64,000 bases of DNA. Origin: Ramlibacter tataouinensis. Lineage in GTDB: Bacteria; Pseudomonadota; Gammaproteobacteria; Burkholderiales; Burkholderiaceae_C. Of this stretch, positions 31,344 to 39,205 are shown in pieces. How positions within the stretch are numbered: the stretch's first letter is position 1; the number at the start of each line of letters is the position of its first letter. The notes beneath the pieces were generated by a model. That model made no database searches. It was not told the origin of the DNA and saw nothing but the letters and a program-made list of their open reading frames with translations. The DNA is taken from positions 145,696-209,695 of the forward strand of contig DIZF01000062.1 in the NCBI GenBank assembly GCA_002427815.1, read 5' to 3'. Position numbers and translations under genes: made by a program.

Positions 31344-32142
31344 ATCGCCCGGTTTCGGGCTGGTTATCGTCGGCGACGAAATCCTGTCCGGCAAGCGCGC
31401 CGACAAGCACATGCCCAAGGCCATCGAACTGCTCGCCGCGCGCGGCCTGCAGCTGACCTGGGCCGAATATGTGGGCGACGCGCCCGAGCGCATCACGGCC
31501 ACGCTGCGTCGCGCTTTCGCCTCGGGCGACGTCGTGTTCTCGTGCGGCGGCATCGGTGCCACCCCGGACGACCACACGCGCCAATGCTCGGGCCAGGCAT
31601 TAGGAGTCCCGCTGGCGCTGCATCCGCAGGCCGAGGCCCTGATTCGGGAACGGATGCAGGACATCGCGCGCGAGCAGGGGGTGCCCTATGAACCCGACCG
31701 CCCCGACAACATCCATCGGCTGAATATGGGCGTGTTCCCGCAGGGAGCCCGCCTGATTCCCAACCCCTACAACAAGATCCCGGGGTTCAGCGTCGAGCAT
31801 GTGCACTTCGTGCCCGGGTTCCCGGTGATGGCATGGCCCATGATCGAATGGGTCCTGGACCAGCACTATCCCCACCTGTTCCAGCAGCACGCCTATGAGG
31901 AAAGGTCGGTCATCGTCTTCGGATCGATGGAAGCCACCTTGACGCCCCTGATGGAGGAAATCGAACGCGACCACCCCGGCGTCAAGGTGTTCAGCCTGCC
32001 CAGCGTGGATCACCCCCAGTACGGCCGGCACATCGATCTGGGGGTCAAAGGCGAGCCGACCCGTGTGGTTCCGGCCTACGCACAACTCCTGGCCGGTCTG
32101 AAGGGCTTGAAGATCGGTTTGGGCCCCGAATTGGTGCGTTAA
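31318..32142 (+). CDS. CinA-like molybdopterin-binding-domain protein
   Basis: This 274-residue protein has the MoCF/CinA N-terminal fold: GLVIVGDEILSGKRADKHMPKAIELL, FSCGGIGATPDDHTRQ, and NKIPGFSVEHVHFVPGFPVMAWPM. The C-terminal NMN-deamidase domain of full CinA is missing. Related single-domain proteins are annotated as competence/damage-inducible or ADP-ribose pyrophosphatase-like; the actual role is unknown. It overlaps the EI24 gene and is followed by the glnA regulatory region. Confidence 0.8.
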   Translation: MTQASPPPESPGFGLVIVGDEILSGKRADKHMPKAIELLAARGLQLTWAEYVGDAPERITATLRRAFASGDVVFSCGGIGATPDDHTRQCSGQALGVPLALHPQAEALIRERMQDIAREQGVPYEPDRPDNIHRLNMGVFPQGARLIPNPYNKIPGFSVEHVHFVPGFPVMAWPMIEWVLDQHYPHLFQQHAYEERSVIVFGSMEATLTPLMEEIERDHPGVKVFSLPSVDHPQYGRHIDLGVKGEPTRVVPAYAQLLAGLKGLKIGLGPELVR

Positions 32143-32148
32143 TGGCTT

Positions 32149-32165
32149 TGCACTACGTTGGTGCA
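32149..32165 (+). promoter_or_regulatory. NtrC-binding site (enhancer) upstream of glnA
   Basis: TGCACTACGTTGGTGCA has the inverted half-sites TGCAC and GTGCA in the 17-bp spacing of E. coli NtrC sites. It starts ~133 bp upstream of the sigma-54 promoter, a normal distance for an enhancer. The ntrC gene itself lies 3.5 kb downstream. The call rests on motif match and context. Confidence 0.8.
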
Positions 32166-32281
32166 TATGCGCAAGCACCAGTTTGGGCGCAGCAGATCCA
32201 AAAGACGCGGCGCCTGTAGGGAAAAGCCTCCAAGATCGGGGACAATCGCCGAGCTTCGCGGCCCGTTCCATGCACCAGCTT

Positions 32282-32297
32282 TGGCACAGAAACTGCA
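32282..32297 (+). promoter_or_regulatory. Sigma-54 promoter of glnA
   Basis: TGGCACAGAAACTGCA matches the -24/-12 consensus TGGCAC-N5-TTGCW with one change (CTGC for TTGC). GG (32283-32284) and GC (32295-32296) are at the required 10-bp spacing. It lies 51 bp before the glnA ATG. Confidence 0.85.
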
Positions 32298-32348
32298 TCC
32301 ACATCCCTATTCCCTCTTTCAACAACCATCCAACCAGGAGAAACCTTG

Positions 32349-33767
32349 ATGGCAGCCAAGACCGTCGCAGACGTGATGAAGATGGTGAAGGAAAACGAAG
32401 TCAAGTTTGTCGACTTCCGTTTCACCGACACCCGCGGAAAAGAACAACACGTCACTGTGCCTGTTTCGCATTTCGACGAAGACAAGTTCAGCTCGGGCCA
32501 CGCATTCGACGGCTCGTCGATCGCCGGCTGGAAAGGCATCGAAGCCTCTGACATGCTGCTGATGCCCGATCCGAACACGGCCAACATCGACCCCTTTTTC
32601 GAAGAGACGACGCTGCTGGTGTCCTGCGACGTGCTCGAACCGGGCGACGGCAAGGCCTATGACCGCGACCCGCGTTCCATCGCCAAGCGCGCCGAGGCCT
32701 ACCTCAAGGCGTCCGGCCTGGGCGACACGGCTTTCTTCGGCCCGGAACCCGAATTCTTCCTTTTCGACGACGTACGCTGGGGTGCCGACGGGTCGGGCTC
32801 CTTCGTGGAGATCGACGAGTACGAAGCACCCTGGAACAGTGGCAAGAAGATCGAAGGCGGCAACAAGGGCCATCGGCCGCCGGTAAAGGGCGGCTATTTC
32901 CCGGTGCCTCCGGTGGACAGCACGCAGGACCTGCGCGCCGAGATCTCCCTGATCCTCGAATCGCTGGGCATCCCGGTCGAAGTGTTCCACCATGAAGTGG
33001 CAGGGGCGGGCCAGAACGAGATCGGCACCCGGTTCTCCACGCTGGTGCAGCGCGCCGACTGGACCATCCTGATGAAGTATGTGATCCACAACGTGGCCAA
33101 CGCGTATGGCAAGACCGCGACCTTCATGGCCAAGCCCATCGTCGGCGACAACGGTTCCGGCATGCACGTGCACCAGTCGGTGTGGAAAGACGGCAAGAAC
33201 CTGTTCGCCGGTGACGGCTATGCCGGCCTGTCGGACTTCGCGCTGTACTACATCGGCGGCATCATCAAGCACGCCCGGGCCCTGAACGCCATTACGAACC
33301 CCGGCACCAACAGCTACAAGCGCCTGGTGCCCGGTTTCGAAGCGCCGGTCAAGCTGGCCTACTCGGCACGCAACCGCTCGGCCGCGGTCCGCATCCCCTA
33401 CGTTGCGAACCCGAAGGGCCGCCGGGTCGAAGTGCGTTTCCCCGACTCCACCTGCAACCCGTACCTCGGCTTTGCCGCCATGCTGATGGCCGGCCTGGAC
33501 GGCATCGAGAACAAGATCCATCCGGGCGAAGCCGCCACCAAGGACCTGTACCACTTGCCGCCGGAAGAAGACGCGAAGATCCCGACCGTGTGCCACAGCC
33601 TGGACCAGGCCCTGGACTACCTGGACAAGGGCCGCGGTTTCCTGACCAAGGGCGGCGTGTTCACCGACACCATGCTCGACGCCTACATCGAGCTGAAGAT
33701 GCAGGAAGTGACCCGTTTCCGGATGACGACGCATCCGATCGAGTTCGACATGTACTACTCGTTGTGA
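32349..33767 (+). CDS. glnA: Glutamine synthetase, type I
   Basis: This central ammonium-assimilating enzyme has 472 residues and forms dodecamers. Sequence marks are the FDGSSIAGW loop, EFFLFDDV and NGSGMHVHQSVW (metal and ATP sites). The adenylylation Tyr lies in DLYHLPPEE near residue 401, so activity should be controlled by GlnE. The ATG at 32349 follows AGGAGAAA. Transcription is under the NtrC/sigma-54 sites above. Two further nitrogen-control genes, ntrB and ntrC, follow after a repeat array and a small secreted protein. Confidence 0.98.
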   Translation: MAAKTVADVMKMVKENEVKFVDFRFTDTRGKEQHVTVPVSHFDEDKFSSGHAFDGSSIAGWKGIEASDMLLMPDPNTANIDPFFEETTLLVSCDVLEPGDGKAYDRDPRSIAKRAEAYLKASGLGDTAFFGPEPEFFLFDDVRWGADGSGSFVEIDEYEAPWNSGKKIEGGNKGHRPPVKGGYFPVPPVDSTQDLRAEISLILESLGIPVEVFHHEVAGAGQNEIGTRFSTLVQRADWTILMKYVIHNVANAYGKTATFMAKPIVGDNGSGMHVHQSVWKDGKNLFAGDGYAGLSDFALYYIGGIIKHARALNAITNPGTNSYKRLVPGFEAPVKLAYSARNRSAAVRIPYVANPKGRRVEVRFPDSTCNPYLGFAAMLMAGLDGIENKIHPGEAATKDLYHLPPEEDAKIPTVCHSLDQALDYLDKGRGFLTKGGVFTDTMLDAYIELKMQEVTRFRMTTHPIEFDMYYSL

Positions 33768-33803
33768 TACGGCCAAACCGCTAATTTGCTGCGAAATGGC
33801 AAG

Positions 33804-33827
33804 AAAGGGGCCCTGAGGGCCCCTTTT
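33804..33827 (+). terminator. glnA terminator
   Basis: AAAGGGGCCC (33804-33813) and GGGCCCCTTT (33817-33826) are perfect 10-bp complements around TGA, followed by another T. It lies 36 bp after the glnA stop. The CCCCTTTT at its 3' side is also the start of the first 44-bp repeat. Confidence 0.85.
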
Positions 33828-33938
33828 GCCGCAAGGTGTTGCGGCAGGAATGGGCCTACAGAGCCCCTTTTGCCGCAAGGTGTTGCGACAAGAATGGGCC
33901 TACAGAGCCCCTTTTGCCGCAAGGTGTTGCGGCGAAAG
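33820..33938. repeat. Three-copy 44-bp tandem repeat with internal hairpins
   Basis: Copies begin at 33820, 33864 and 33908 with an exact 44-bp period; the third is cut to ~31 bp. Each unit opens CCCCTTTTGCCGCAAGG and contains TGCCGCAA-GGTG-TTGCGGCA, a perfect 8-bp stem in copy 1; copy 2 has a G-to-A change in the stem. Each unit ends ATGGGCCTACAGAG, whose GGGC pairs with the next GCCC. The array therefore alternates two hairpins with T-runs and looks like duplicated terminators. Confidence 0.8.
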
Positions 33939-33959
33939 GACGGCGAAATCCGTCCTTTT
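33935..33959. terminator. Second terminator, between the repeat array and the next gene
   Basis: AAAGGACGG (33935-33943) and CCGTCCTTT (33950-33958) pair perfectly around CGAAAT, followed by T and then CTATTT. It should stop any transcription that escapes the glnA terminator and repeat array. Confidence 0.7.
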
Positions 33960-34053
33960 CTATTTGGAATCAAGGGCTTAGTTGGTTTTTTTGAAGGATT
34001 GCGCGATACTGGCAGGCCGTCCTGTGCATTTCGATGCGAGGAGAGCAAGCCCC

Positions 34054-34548
34054 ATGAAGTACGCCTTTTTGATTCCGCTGGCCATTGCCGCCCTGGCAAC
34101 CACCGCTTACGCGCAGACCCGTATCTACCGTTGCGGGAACACTTACACCAACGACGCCACCGAAGCCCAGGCCAAGCACTGCAAGCTCATGGAGGGCGGC
34201 AACATCACGGTGGTCCAGGGTACGCGCGTGAATAACAGCAGTGCAGTGCGTGTGGCCACTGCGCCGCAGGCGGCCGCACCCGGCCCGCGCGTGGATGCCG
34301 ACGGCCAGCGCGCACGGGACTCCGATGCTCGACAGATCCTGGAGTCCGAATTGAAAAAGGCCGAGGCGCGGCAGGGCGAGCTGGTCAGGGAATACAACAA
34401 CGGGGAGCCGGAGATGCTGGGCCCCGAGCATCGCAACCACCAGAAATACCTGGACCGCGTGGCCGAACTGAAGACCAGCATTGCGCGCAACGAGAACGAC
34501 ATCGCCGGCATCAAGCGCGAACTGGGCCGCTTTCCTGCGTCAAAATGA
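34054..34548 (+). CDS. Small secreted protein, DUF4124-like N-terminus, function unknown
   Basis: This 164-residue protein has a signal peptide (MKYAFLIPLAIAALATTAYA). The mature N-terminus TRIYRCGNTYTNDATEAQAKHC resembles the DUF4124 fold (a short beta domain with paired cysteines). The second half (SDARQILESELKKAEARQGEL; DRVAELKTSIARNENDIAGIKREL) is a charged coiled-coil. It sits between glnA and ntrB and its stop is 4 bp before the likely ntrB start. No nitrogen role can be read from sequence. Confidence 0.75.
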   Translation: MKYAFLIPLAIAALATTAYAQTRIYRCGNTYTNDATEAQAKHCKLMEGGNITVVQGTRVNNSSAVRVATAPQAAAPGPRVDADGQRARDSDARQILESELKKAEARQGELVREYNNGEPEMLGPEHRNHQKYLDRVAELKTSIARNENDIAGIKRELGRFPASK

Positions 34549-34552
34549 AGGC

Positions 34553-35626
34553 TTGAAGCCGCCAGCGTCCCCTCCCGCCCGCTTCCAGTCGCTGGACCTG
34601 CTGGCCACGCTGGTTGCCGTGGTTGCGGGCGATGGCACGGTGCTGTTCGCCAACTCGGCGCTGGAAGACGCCCTCGGCAGTTCGCGCCGCACCATCCAGG
34701 GCTCCAGCTTTCCCCAATGCTTCACGCAGCCGCAGCTGCTGCAGAATGCCCTGGACGGGGCTGCCGGCAACGAGTTCGCGGCACTGCGCTATGACACCTG
34801 GCTGCTGCGCCAGAACCAGAGCGAGCCGGTGCCGGTCCACGTGATCCTGGCCCAGACCGACCGGCCCGGCGAATTCATCGTTGAAATGCTGCCGCTCGAG
34901 GCGCAGGCCAAGCAGGATCGCGAAGAGCGTTTGCTCGACCAGGCGCAGGCCAACAAGGAGCTGATTCGCAACCTGGCCCATGAGATCAAGAATCCGCTGG
35001 GCGGTATCCGGGGCGCGGCTCAGTTGCTGGAGATGGAGGTTCAGGCGCGCGACCTGAAGGAATACACACAGGTCATCATCCACGAAGCCGATCGCCTGCA
35101 GACGCTGGTGGACCGGCTGCTGGCGCCACACCGCAGGCCGCATGTGGTCGGGGAGGTGAACATCCACGAAGTGTGCGAACGGGTGCGTTCGGTGATCCTG
35201 GCCGAGTTTCCCAAGGGCCTGGAGGTGGTGCGCGAGTACGACGTTTCGATTCCCGAGTTTCGCGGCGATCGCGAGCAGCTGATCCAGGCGGTGCTCAACA
35301 TTGCGCACAACGCCTGCCAGGCCCTTTCGGAACGCATCGCGGCAGGTGATGCGAAGCTGGTCTTTCGCACCCGGGTGGCCCGGCAGGTGACGTTCGGCAA
35401 GCAACGCTACCGACTGGCATTGGAATTGCATGTCATCGACAACGGGCCCGGCGTGCCGGATTCGATCAGGGACCGCATCTTCTTCCCGCTGGTGTCGGGC
35501 CGCGAAGATGGTTCGGGGCTGGGGTTGACGCTGGCGCAGACATTTGTCCAGCAGCATCATGGCCTGATCGAATGCGACAGTGTGCCTGGGAGGACGGATT
35601 TCAAGATCCTGATTCCGCTGCCTTGA
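34553..35626 (+). CDS. glnL: Nitrogen-regulation sensor kinase/phosphatase NtrB
   Basis: This cytoplasmic histidine kinase phosphorylates NtrC when nitrogen is short and, with PII, removes the phosphate when it is plentiful. It has 357 residues from the TTG at 34553. A PAS domain comes first (LDLLATLVAVVAGDGTVLFA). The H-box is NLAHEIKNPLGGIRGAAQLL with phospho-accepting His near residue 143. Then come N-box LIQAVLNIAHNACQAL, G1 VIDNGPGVPDSIRDRIFFP and G2 GSGLGLTLAQ. The start is weak: no ATG is available and an upstream TTG at 34481 overlaps the previous gene. Confidence 0.92.
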   Translation: MKPPASPPARFQSLDLLATLVAVVAGDGTVLFANSALEDALGSSRRTIQGSSFPQCFTQPQLLQNALDGAAGNEFAALRYDTWLLRQNQSEPVPVHVILAQTDRPGEFIVEMLPLEAQAKQDREERLLDQAQANKELIRNLAHEIKNPLGGIRGAAQLLEMEVQARDLKEYTQVIIHEADRLQTLVDRLLAPHRRPHVVGEVNIHEVCERVRSVILAEFPKGLEVVREYDVSIPEFRGDREQLIQAVLNIAHNACQALSERIAAGDAKLVFRTRVARQVTFGKQRYRLALELHVIDNGPGVPDSIRDRIFFPLVSGREDGSGLGLTLAQTFVQQHHGLIECDSVPGRTDFKILIPLP

Positions 35627-35660
35627 AAACCGTGAAGCGTTGACCTGAGGACCCGAGTAC

Positions 35661-37166
35661 ATGAAGTCGATCTGGATCGTTGACGATGACCAATCCATCC
35701 GCTTCGTGCTGGAGAAGGCGCTGTTGCGGGAGGACCTTCCCACGCGCAGCTTCACCAATGCGCGGGAGGTGCTGCAGGCGCTGGAGTCCGCTGACGAGGA
35801 GAACGGGCCCCAGATCCTGGTGAGCGACATTCGCATGCCGGGCGGCTCCGGCCTCGAGCTCCTGACCAAAGTGAAGGAGAAGCACCCCGGCCTGCCGGTC
35901 ATCATCATGACGGCGTTCTCCGATCTGGACAGCGCGGTCTCCGCGTTCCAGGGCGGCGCCTTCGAATACTTGCCCAAGCCCTTCGACCTGCCCAAGGCCG
36001 TCGAACTGATCCGCCGCGCCGTGCAGGAGAGCCAGCGTGAGGACATCGCCGAGGAACGGATGGCTGCCGCGCCCGAAATGCTCGGCCAGGCTCCCGCGAT
36101 GCAGGACGTGTTCCGCGCCATCGGCCGGCTGTCGCAAAGCAATGTGACGGTGCTGATTACCGGCGAATCCGGGTCGGGCAAAGAACTGGTGGCGCGGGCG
36201 TTGCACAAGCATTCGCCCCGGGCCAATGGACCGTTCGTGGCGATCAACACCGCGGCCATTCCCAAGGACCTGCTGGAAAGCGAGCTGTTCGGCCATGAGC
36301 GCGGAGCCTTCACCGGCGCGCAGACCATGCGCAGGGGTCGCTTCGAGCAGGCCGAGGGTGGCACCCTGTTTCTCGACGAGATCGGGGACATGCCGTTCGA
36401 CCTGCAGACCCGGTTGCTCCGGGTGCTCTCGGACGGGCACTTCTATCGCGTGGGCGGCCACAGTGCGGTGAAGGCCAACGTGAGAGTGATCGCGGCAACC
36501 CACCAGGACCTGGAGCAGCGCGTCAAGGAGGGGGCCTTCCGCGAAGACCTGTTCCACCGCCTCAACGTGATCCGGCTGCGGCTGCCCGCGCTGCGCGAGC
36601 GCGGGGAAGACATTCCGGTATTGGCGCGGCACTTCCTGCAACAAAGCGCCAAGCAGCTGGGTGTCGAGCCCAAGCGCATTTCGGACGCCGCAGTGGCCCG
36701 GCTCGCCACCTTCAGCTTCCCGGGCAACGTGCGCCAGCTCGAGAACATCTGCCATTGGCTCACCGTGATGGCACCGGCCCAGCTGATTGAGCCCAAGGAC
36801 TTGCCGCCTGAGGTGGGGGCGGGGCCTGAACTGGCCCCAGCCCAGGAAGCATCGGCGCTGAGCCAGGCGCCCCAAGCCGCGGAACAAGGTTCCACCGGAG
36901 CCGCCGTGCATGGGCCGGAACGGACCCAACCCGGCCCGAGCCCGAGCAACGGCAGCAGCTGGGAGTCCGGCCTTGAAGCCGAAGCCCTGGAGTTGCTCGC
37001 CAGCGGGCGGCACGATGTCTGGGACGAATTGACCCGGCGCTTCGAGTCCAGGCTGATCGTCACGGCTTTGGCCAGCACGCGCGGTCGCCGCATCGAGGCC
37101 GCGCAAAAACTCGGGATCGGGCGCAACACGATCACCCGCAAGATCCAGGACCTCGGGCTGGAGTGA
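35661..37166 (+). CDS. glnG: Nitrogen-regulation response regulator NtrC
   Basis: This sigma-54 activator has 501 residues. The receiver domain has phospho-acceptor Asp56 in VSDIRMPGGSG. The AAA+ domain has Walker A TGESGSGKELVARALH near 170, the sigma-54-contacting GAFTGA near 215, and Walker B GGTLFLDEIGDMP. A Gly/Pro/Gln-rich linker precedes the C-terminal Fis-type HTH (GRRIEAAQKLGIGRNTITRKI). It follows ntrB by 34 bp. It should bind the site at 32149 and activate glnA. Confidence 0.97.
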   Translation: MKSIWIVDDDQSIRFVLEKALLREDLPTRSFTNAREVLQALESADEENGPQILVSDIRMPGGSGLELLTKVKEKHPGLPVIIMTAFSDLDSAVSAFQGGAFEYLPKPFDLPKAVELIRRAVQESQREDIAEERMAAAPEMLGQAPAMQDVFRAIGRLSQSNVTVLITGESGSGKELVARALHKHSPRANGPFVAINTAAIPKDLLESELFGHERGAFTGAQTMRRGRFEQAEGGTLFLDEIGDMPFDLQTRLLRVLSDGHFYRVGGHSAVKANVRVIAATHQDLEQRVKEGAFREDLFHRLNVIRLRLPALRERGEDIPVLARHFLQQSAKQLGVEPKRISDAAVARLATFSFPGNVRQLENICHWLTVMAPAQLIEPKDLPPEVGAGPELAPAQEASALSQAPQAAEQGSTGAAVHGPERTQPGPSPSNGSSWESGLEAEALELLASGRHDVWDELTRRFESRLIVTALASTRGRRIEAAQKLGIGRNTITRKIQDLGLE

Positions 37167-37263
37167 TGGCGCTCCCGTCGCCGGGAGCCTGCCTCACGCG
37201 CTGGCCTCACGCGGTCCAGGATGCGCCTACTGTGCAGCGCCGGCCCCGCTCTCGGGAAAAACT

Positions 37264-37297
37264 TGTCTCCGCGTTTATTAACGTATACATTATCGTT
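37264..37297 (+). promoter_or_regulatory. Promoter with AT-rich operator for the NMT1-type importer operon
   Basis: TTGTCT (37264-37269) and TACATT (37287-37292), 17 bp apart, are a reasonable sigma-70 pair. The sequence AACGTATACATTATCGTT spans the -10 box, with inverted ends AACG/CGTT and a GTATAC palindrome, which stands out in GC-rich DNA. GntR/FCD regulators often bind GTATAC-centred sites, and such a regulator is encoded in this operon. Binding is inferred. Confidence 0.45.
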
Positions 37298-37361
37298 TCC
37301 GCTAATGGACATGCGGTCCCCGATCCGGACTGCTCTTCGAATCCAAACCAGGAGACATACG

Positions 37362-38366
37362 ATGAAACGGCCTTCTTTTCCTATCCTGCTGGCCTGCTTC
37401 GCAGCGCTGTGGCTCTCCATCGGGCCCGCGCATGCGGAGACGAACGAAATACGAGTCGCCAAGCAATACGGCCTGGGCTACCTGCAGATGATGGTGATGG
37501 AGGACCAGAAGATGGTCGAAAAACACGCGCGGGCGCAAGGCCTGGGCGACGTCAAGGTCACCTGGGCCACCTTCCGCTCCAGCGACGTGATGAACGATGC
37601 GCTGCTCTCGAGCAGCGTTGACTTCGTTTGCCTCGGGGTGCCCGGCATCGCCACCATCTGGGCCAAGACCAACGGGCAGGTGAAGGCTGCATCCGGATTC
37701 AACTTCCTGCCCTTGCAGCTGAACACGCGCAGCACGCACATCAAGGGCATCCGCGACTTCACCGACAAGGACAAGATCGCCCTGCCGGCCGTCAAGGTCT
37801 CGATGCAGGCGATCATGCTGCAGATCTGGGCCAGCAAGGAATTCGGCGATGCCGGCATGACCAAGCTCGATCCGCTCACCGTCTCCATGACCCACAGCGA
37901 CGGCATGGCCGCTTTCCTCTCCGGGGCGGGCGAGATCAACAATCACTTCACTTCACCGCCGTTCATCCAGCGTGAAATGGCCAAGCCGGGCATTCGCAAG
38001 GTGATCTCCTCCACCGAAATCCTGGGCGGGCCGATCTCGTTCAACGTCGTGGCGGCGACAGCCAAGTTCCAGCAGGAAAACCCCAAGGCTTATGCCGCCT
38101 TCATGGCCGCGTTGCAGGAAGCCACGGACTTCATCAACAAGGACAAGCGCGCGGCCGCGGAAATCTATGTCAAGGCGACCAAGGACAAGACGCCGATCGA
38201 GGACCTTCTGGCCATCATGAACGACCCGACGATCGAGTACTCGCTGGTGCCGAAGAACATCATGCAGATGGTCGAGTTCATGCACAAGACCGGAAGCATC
38301 AAGGTCAAACCGGCGTCGTGGAAGGACATGTTCTTTCCCAATGCCCACGGGATGGCTGGCAGTTGA
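37362..38366 (+). CDS. NMT1/SsuA-type ABC transporter solute-binding protein
   Basis: This periplasmic binding protein has 334 residues from ATG 37362, with AGGAG 10 nt upstream. The signal peptide (LLACFAALWLSIGPAHA) is followed by ETNEIRVAKQYGLGYLQMMVMEDQKM and VDFVCLGVPGIATIWAKTNG, the layout of nitrate/sulfonate/pyrimidine-precursor (NMT1) binding proteins. The ligand is unknown. Its stop overlaps the ATPase start by 1 nt. The operon's dehydrogenase suggests a small organic acid, which is inference. Confidence 0.87.
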   Translation: MKRPSFPILLACFAALWLSIGPAHAETNEIRVAKQYGLGYLQMMVMEDQKMVEKHARAQGLGDVKVTWATFRSSDVMNDALLSSSVDFVCLGVPGIATIWAKTNGQVKAASGFNFLPLQLNTRSTHIKGIRDFTDKDKIALPAVKVSMQAIMLQIWASKEFGDAGMTKLDPLTVSMTHSDGMAAFLSGAGEINNHFTSPPFIQREMAKPGIRKVISSTEILGGPISFNVVAATAKFQQENPKAYAAFMAALQEATDFINKDKRAAAEIYVKATKDKTPIEDLLAIMNDPTIEYSLVPKNIMQMVEFMHKTGSIKVKPASWKDMFFPNAHGMAGS

Positions 38367-39205
38367 TGGCGGGAGAATCGGCTGGGGCAGGTCCCGGTTC
38401 GCCGCCTCCGGGCGGCACGGACGGCAATGTTCCGCTGCTCGACGTGCGAGGCGTCACGCTGCAGTACAAGACGAAGGACCATCTGGTCACGGCCACCTAC
38501 CGGGTGGACTTCCAGGTGCTTCGGTCCGACCGCTTCGTGGTGCTGGGCCCCTCGGGCTGCGGCAAGTCGACGCTGCTGAAGGCGGTGGGCGGCTACATGA
38601 CGCCGGTGGAGGGCGAGATGCGCCTGAAGGGAGAGCGCATCGGCCGGCCCGGCCCCGATCGCATGATGGTGTTCCAGGAGTTCGACCAGCTGCTGCCGTG
38701 GAAGACCGTCGCGCAAAACGTCGCGTTCGCGCTCACCTCCAGCGGAAAACTCTCCTCGCGCGAGGCCACCGAAAAGGCCTTGCATTACATCGCCAAGGTG
38801 AACCTGACGGCCTTCGCCAACAGCTATCCTCACACGCTGTCGGGAGGCATGAAACAGCGGGTTGCGATCGCGCGCGGCATGGCGATGGAGCCGGACATCC
38901 TGTTGATGGACGAGCCGTTTGCCGCGCTCGATGCGCTGACTCGCCGCAAGATGCAGGAGGAATTGCTGCAGCTGTGGGACGACACGCGCTTCACGGTGCT
39001 GTTCGTCACTCACTCGATTCCGGAAGCCATCCTCGTGGGCAGCCGGATCCTGCTGTTGACGCCGCACCCGGGACAGGTCAAGGCCGAGATCGACAGCGTG
39101 CCGCGGGGTCAGGCCAACGCGCAGCAGCGGGCCGAGCTGGAGGCCTACATCCATCAGACCTTGTTCGCCGACGAAAAGGCGACAGCGGAGCCCACCCATG
39201 CATGA
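38366..39205 (+). CDS. ABC transporter ATPase, nitrate/sulfonate/taurine class
   Basis: This is a 279-residue ATPase. After a Gly/Pro-rich N-terminal ~20 residues it has Walker A GPSGCGKSTLLKAVGG, Q-loop MVFQEFDQLLPWKTVAQN, signature LSGGMKQRVAIARGMAM and Walker B ILLMDEPFAALDALTR, as in SsuB/TauB. It drives uptake with the permease whose start overlaps its end by 8 bp. Confidence 0.92.
   Translation: MAGESAGAGPGSPPPGGTDGNVPLLDVRGVTLQYKTKDHLVTATYRVDFQVLRSDRFVVLGPSGCGKSTLLKAVGGYMTPVEGEMRLKGERIGRPGPDRMMVFQEFDQLLPWKTVAQNVAFALTSSGKLSSREATEKALHYIAKVNLTAFANSYPHTLSGGMKQRVAIARGMAMEPDILLMDEPFAALDALTRRKMQEELLQLWDDTRFTVLFVTHSIPEAILVGSRILLLTPHPGQVKAEIDSVPRGQANAQQRAELEAYIHQTLFADEKATAEPTHA

Noticed and set aside
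32171..32192. Second NtrC site (GCACCAGTTTGGGCGCA)
   Set aside because: The half-site spacing is off by one and GGCGC departs from GGTGC, so it is not counted as a site.
33820..33938. Regular 44-bp repeats as a CRISPR array
   Set aside because: The units are contiguous with no unique spacers, and no cas genes are present.
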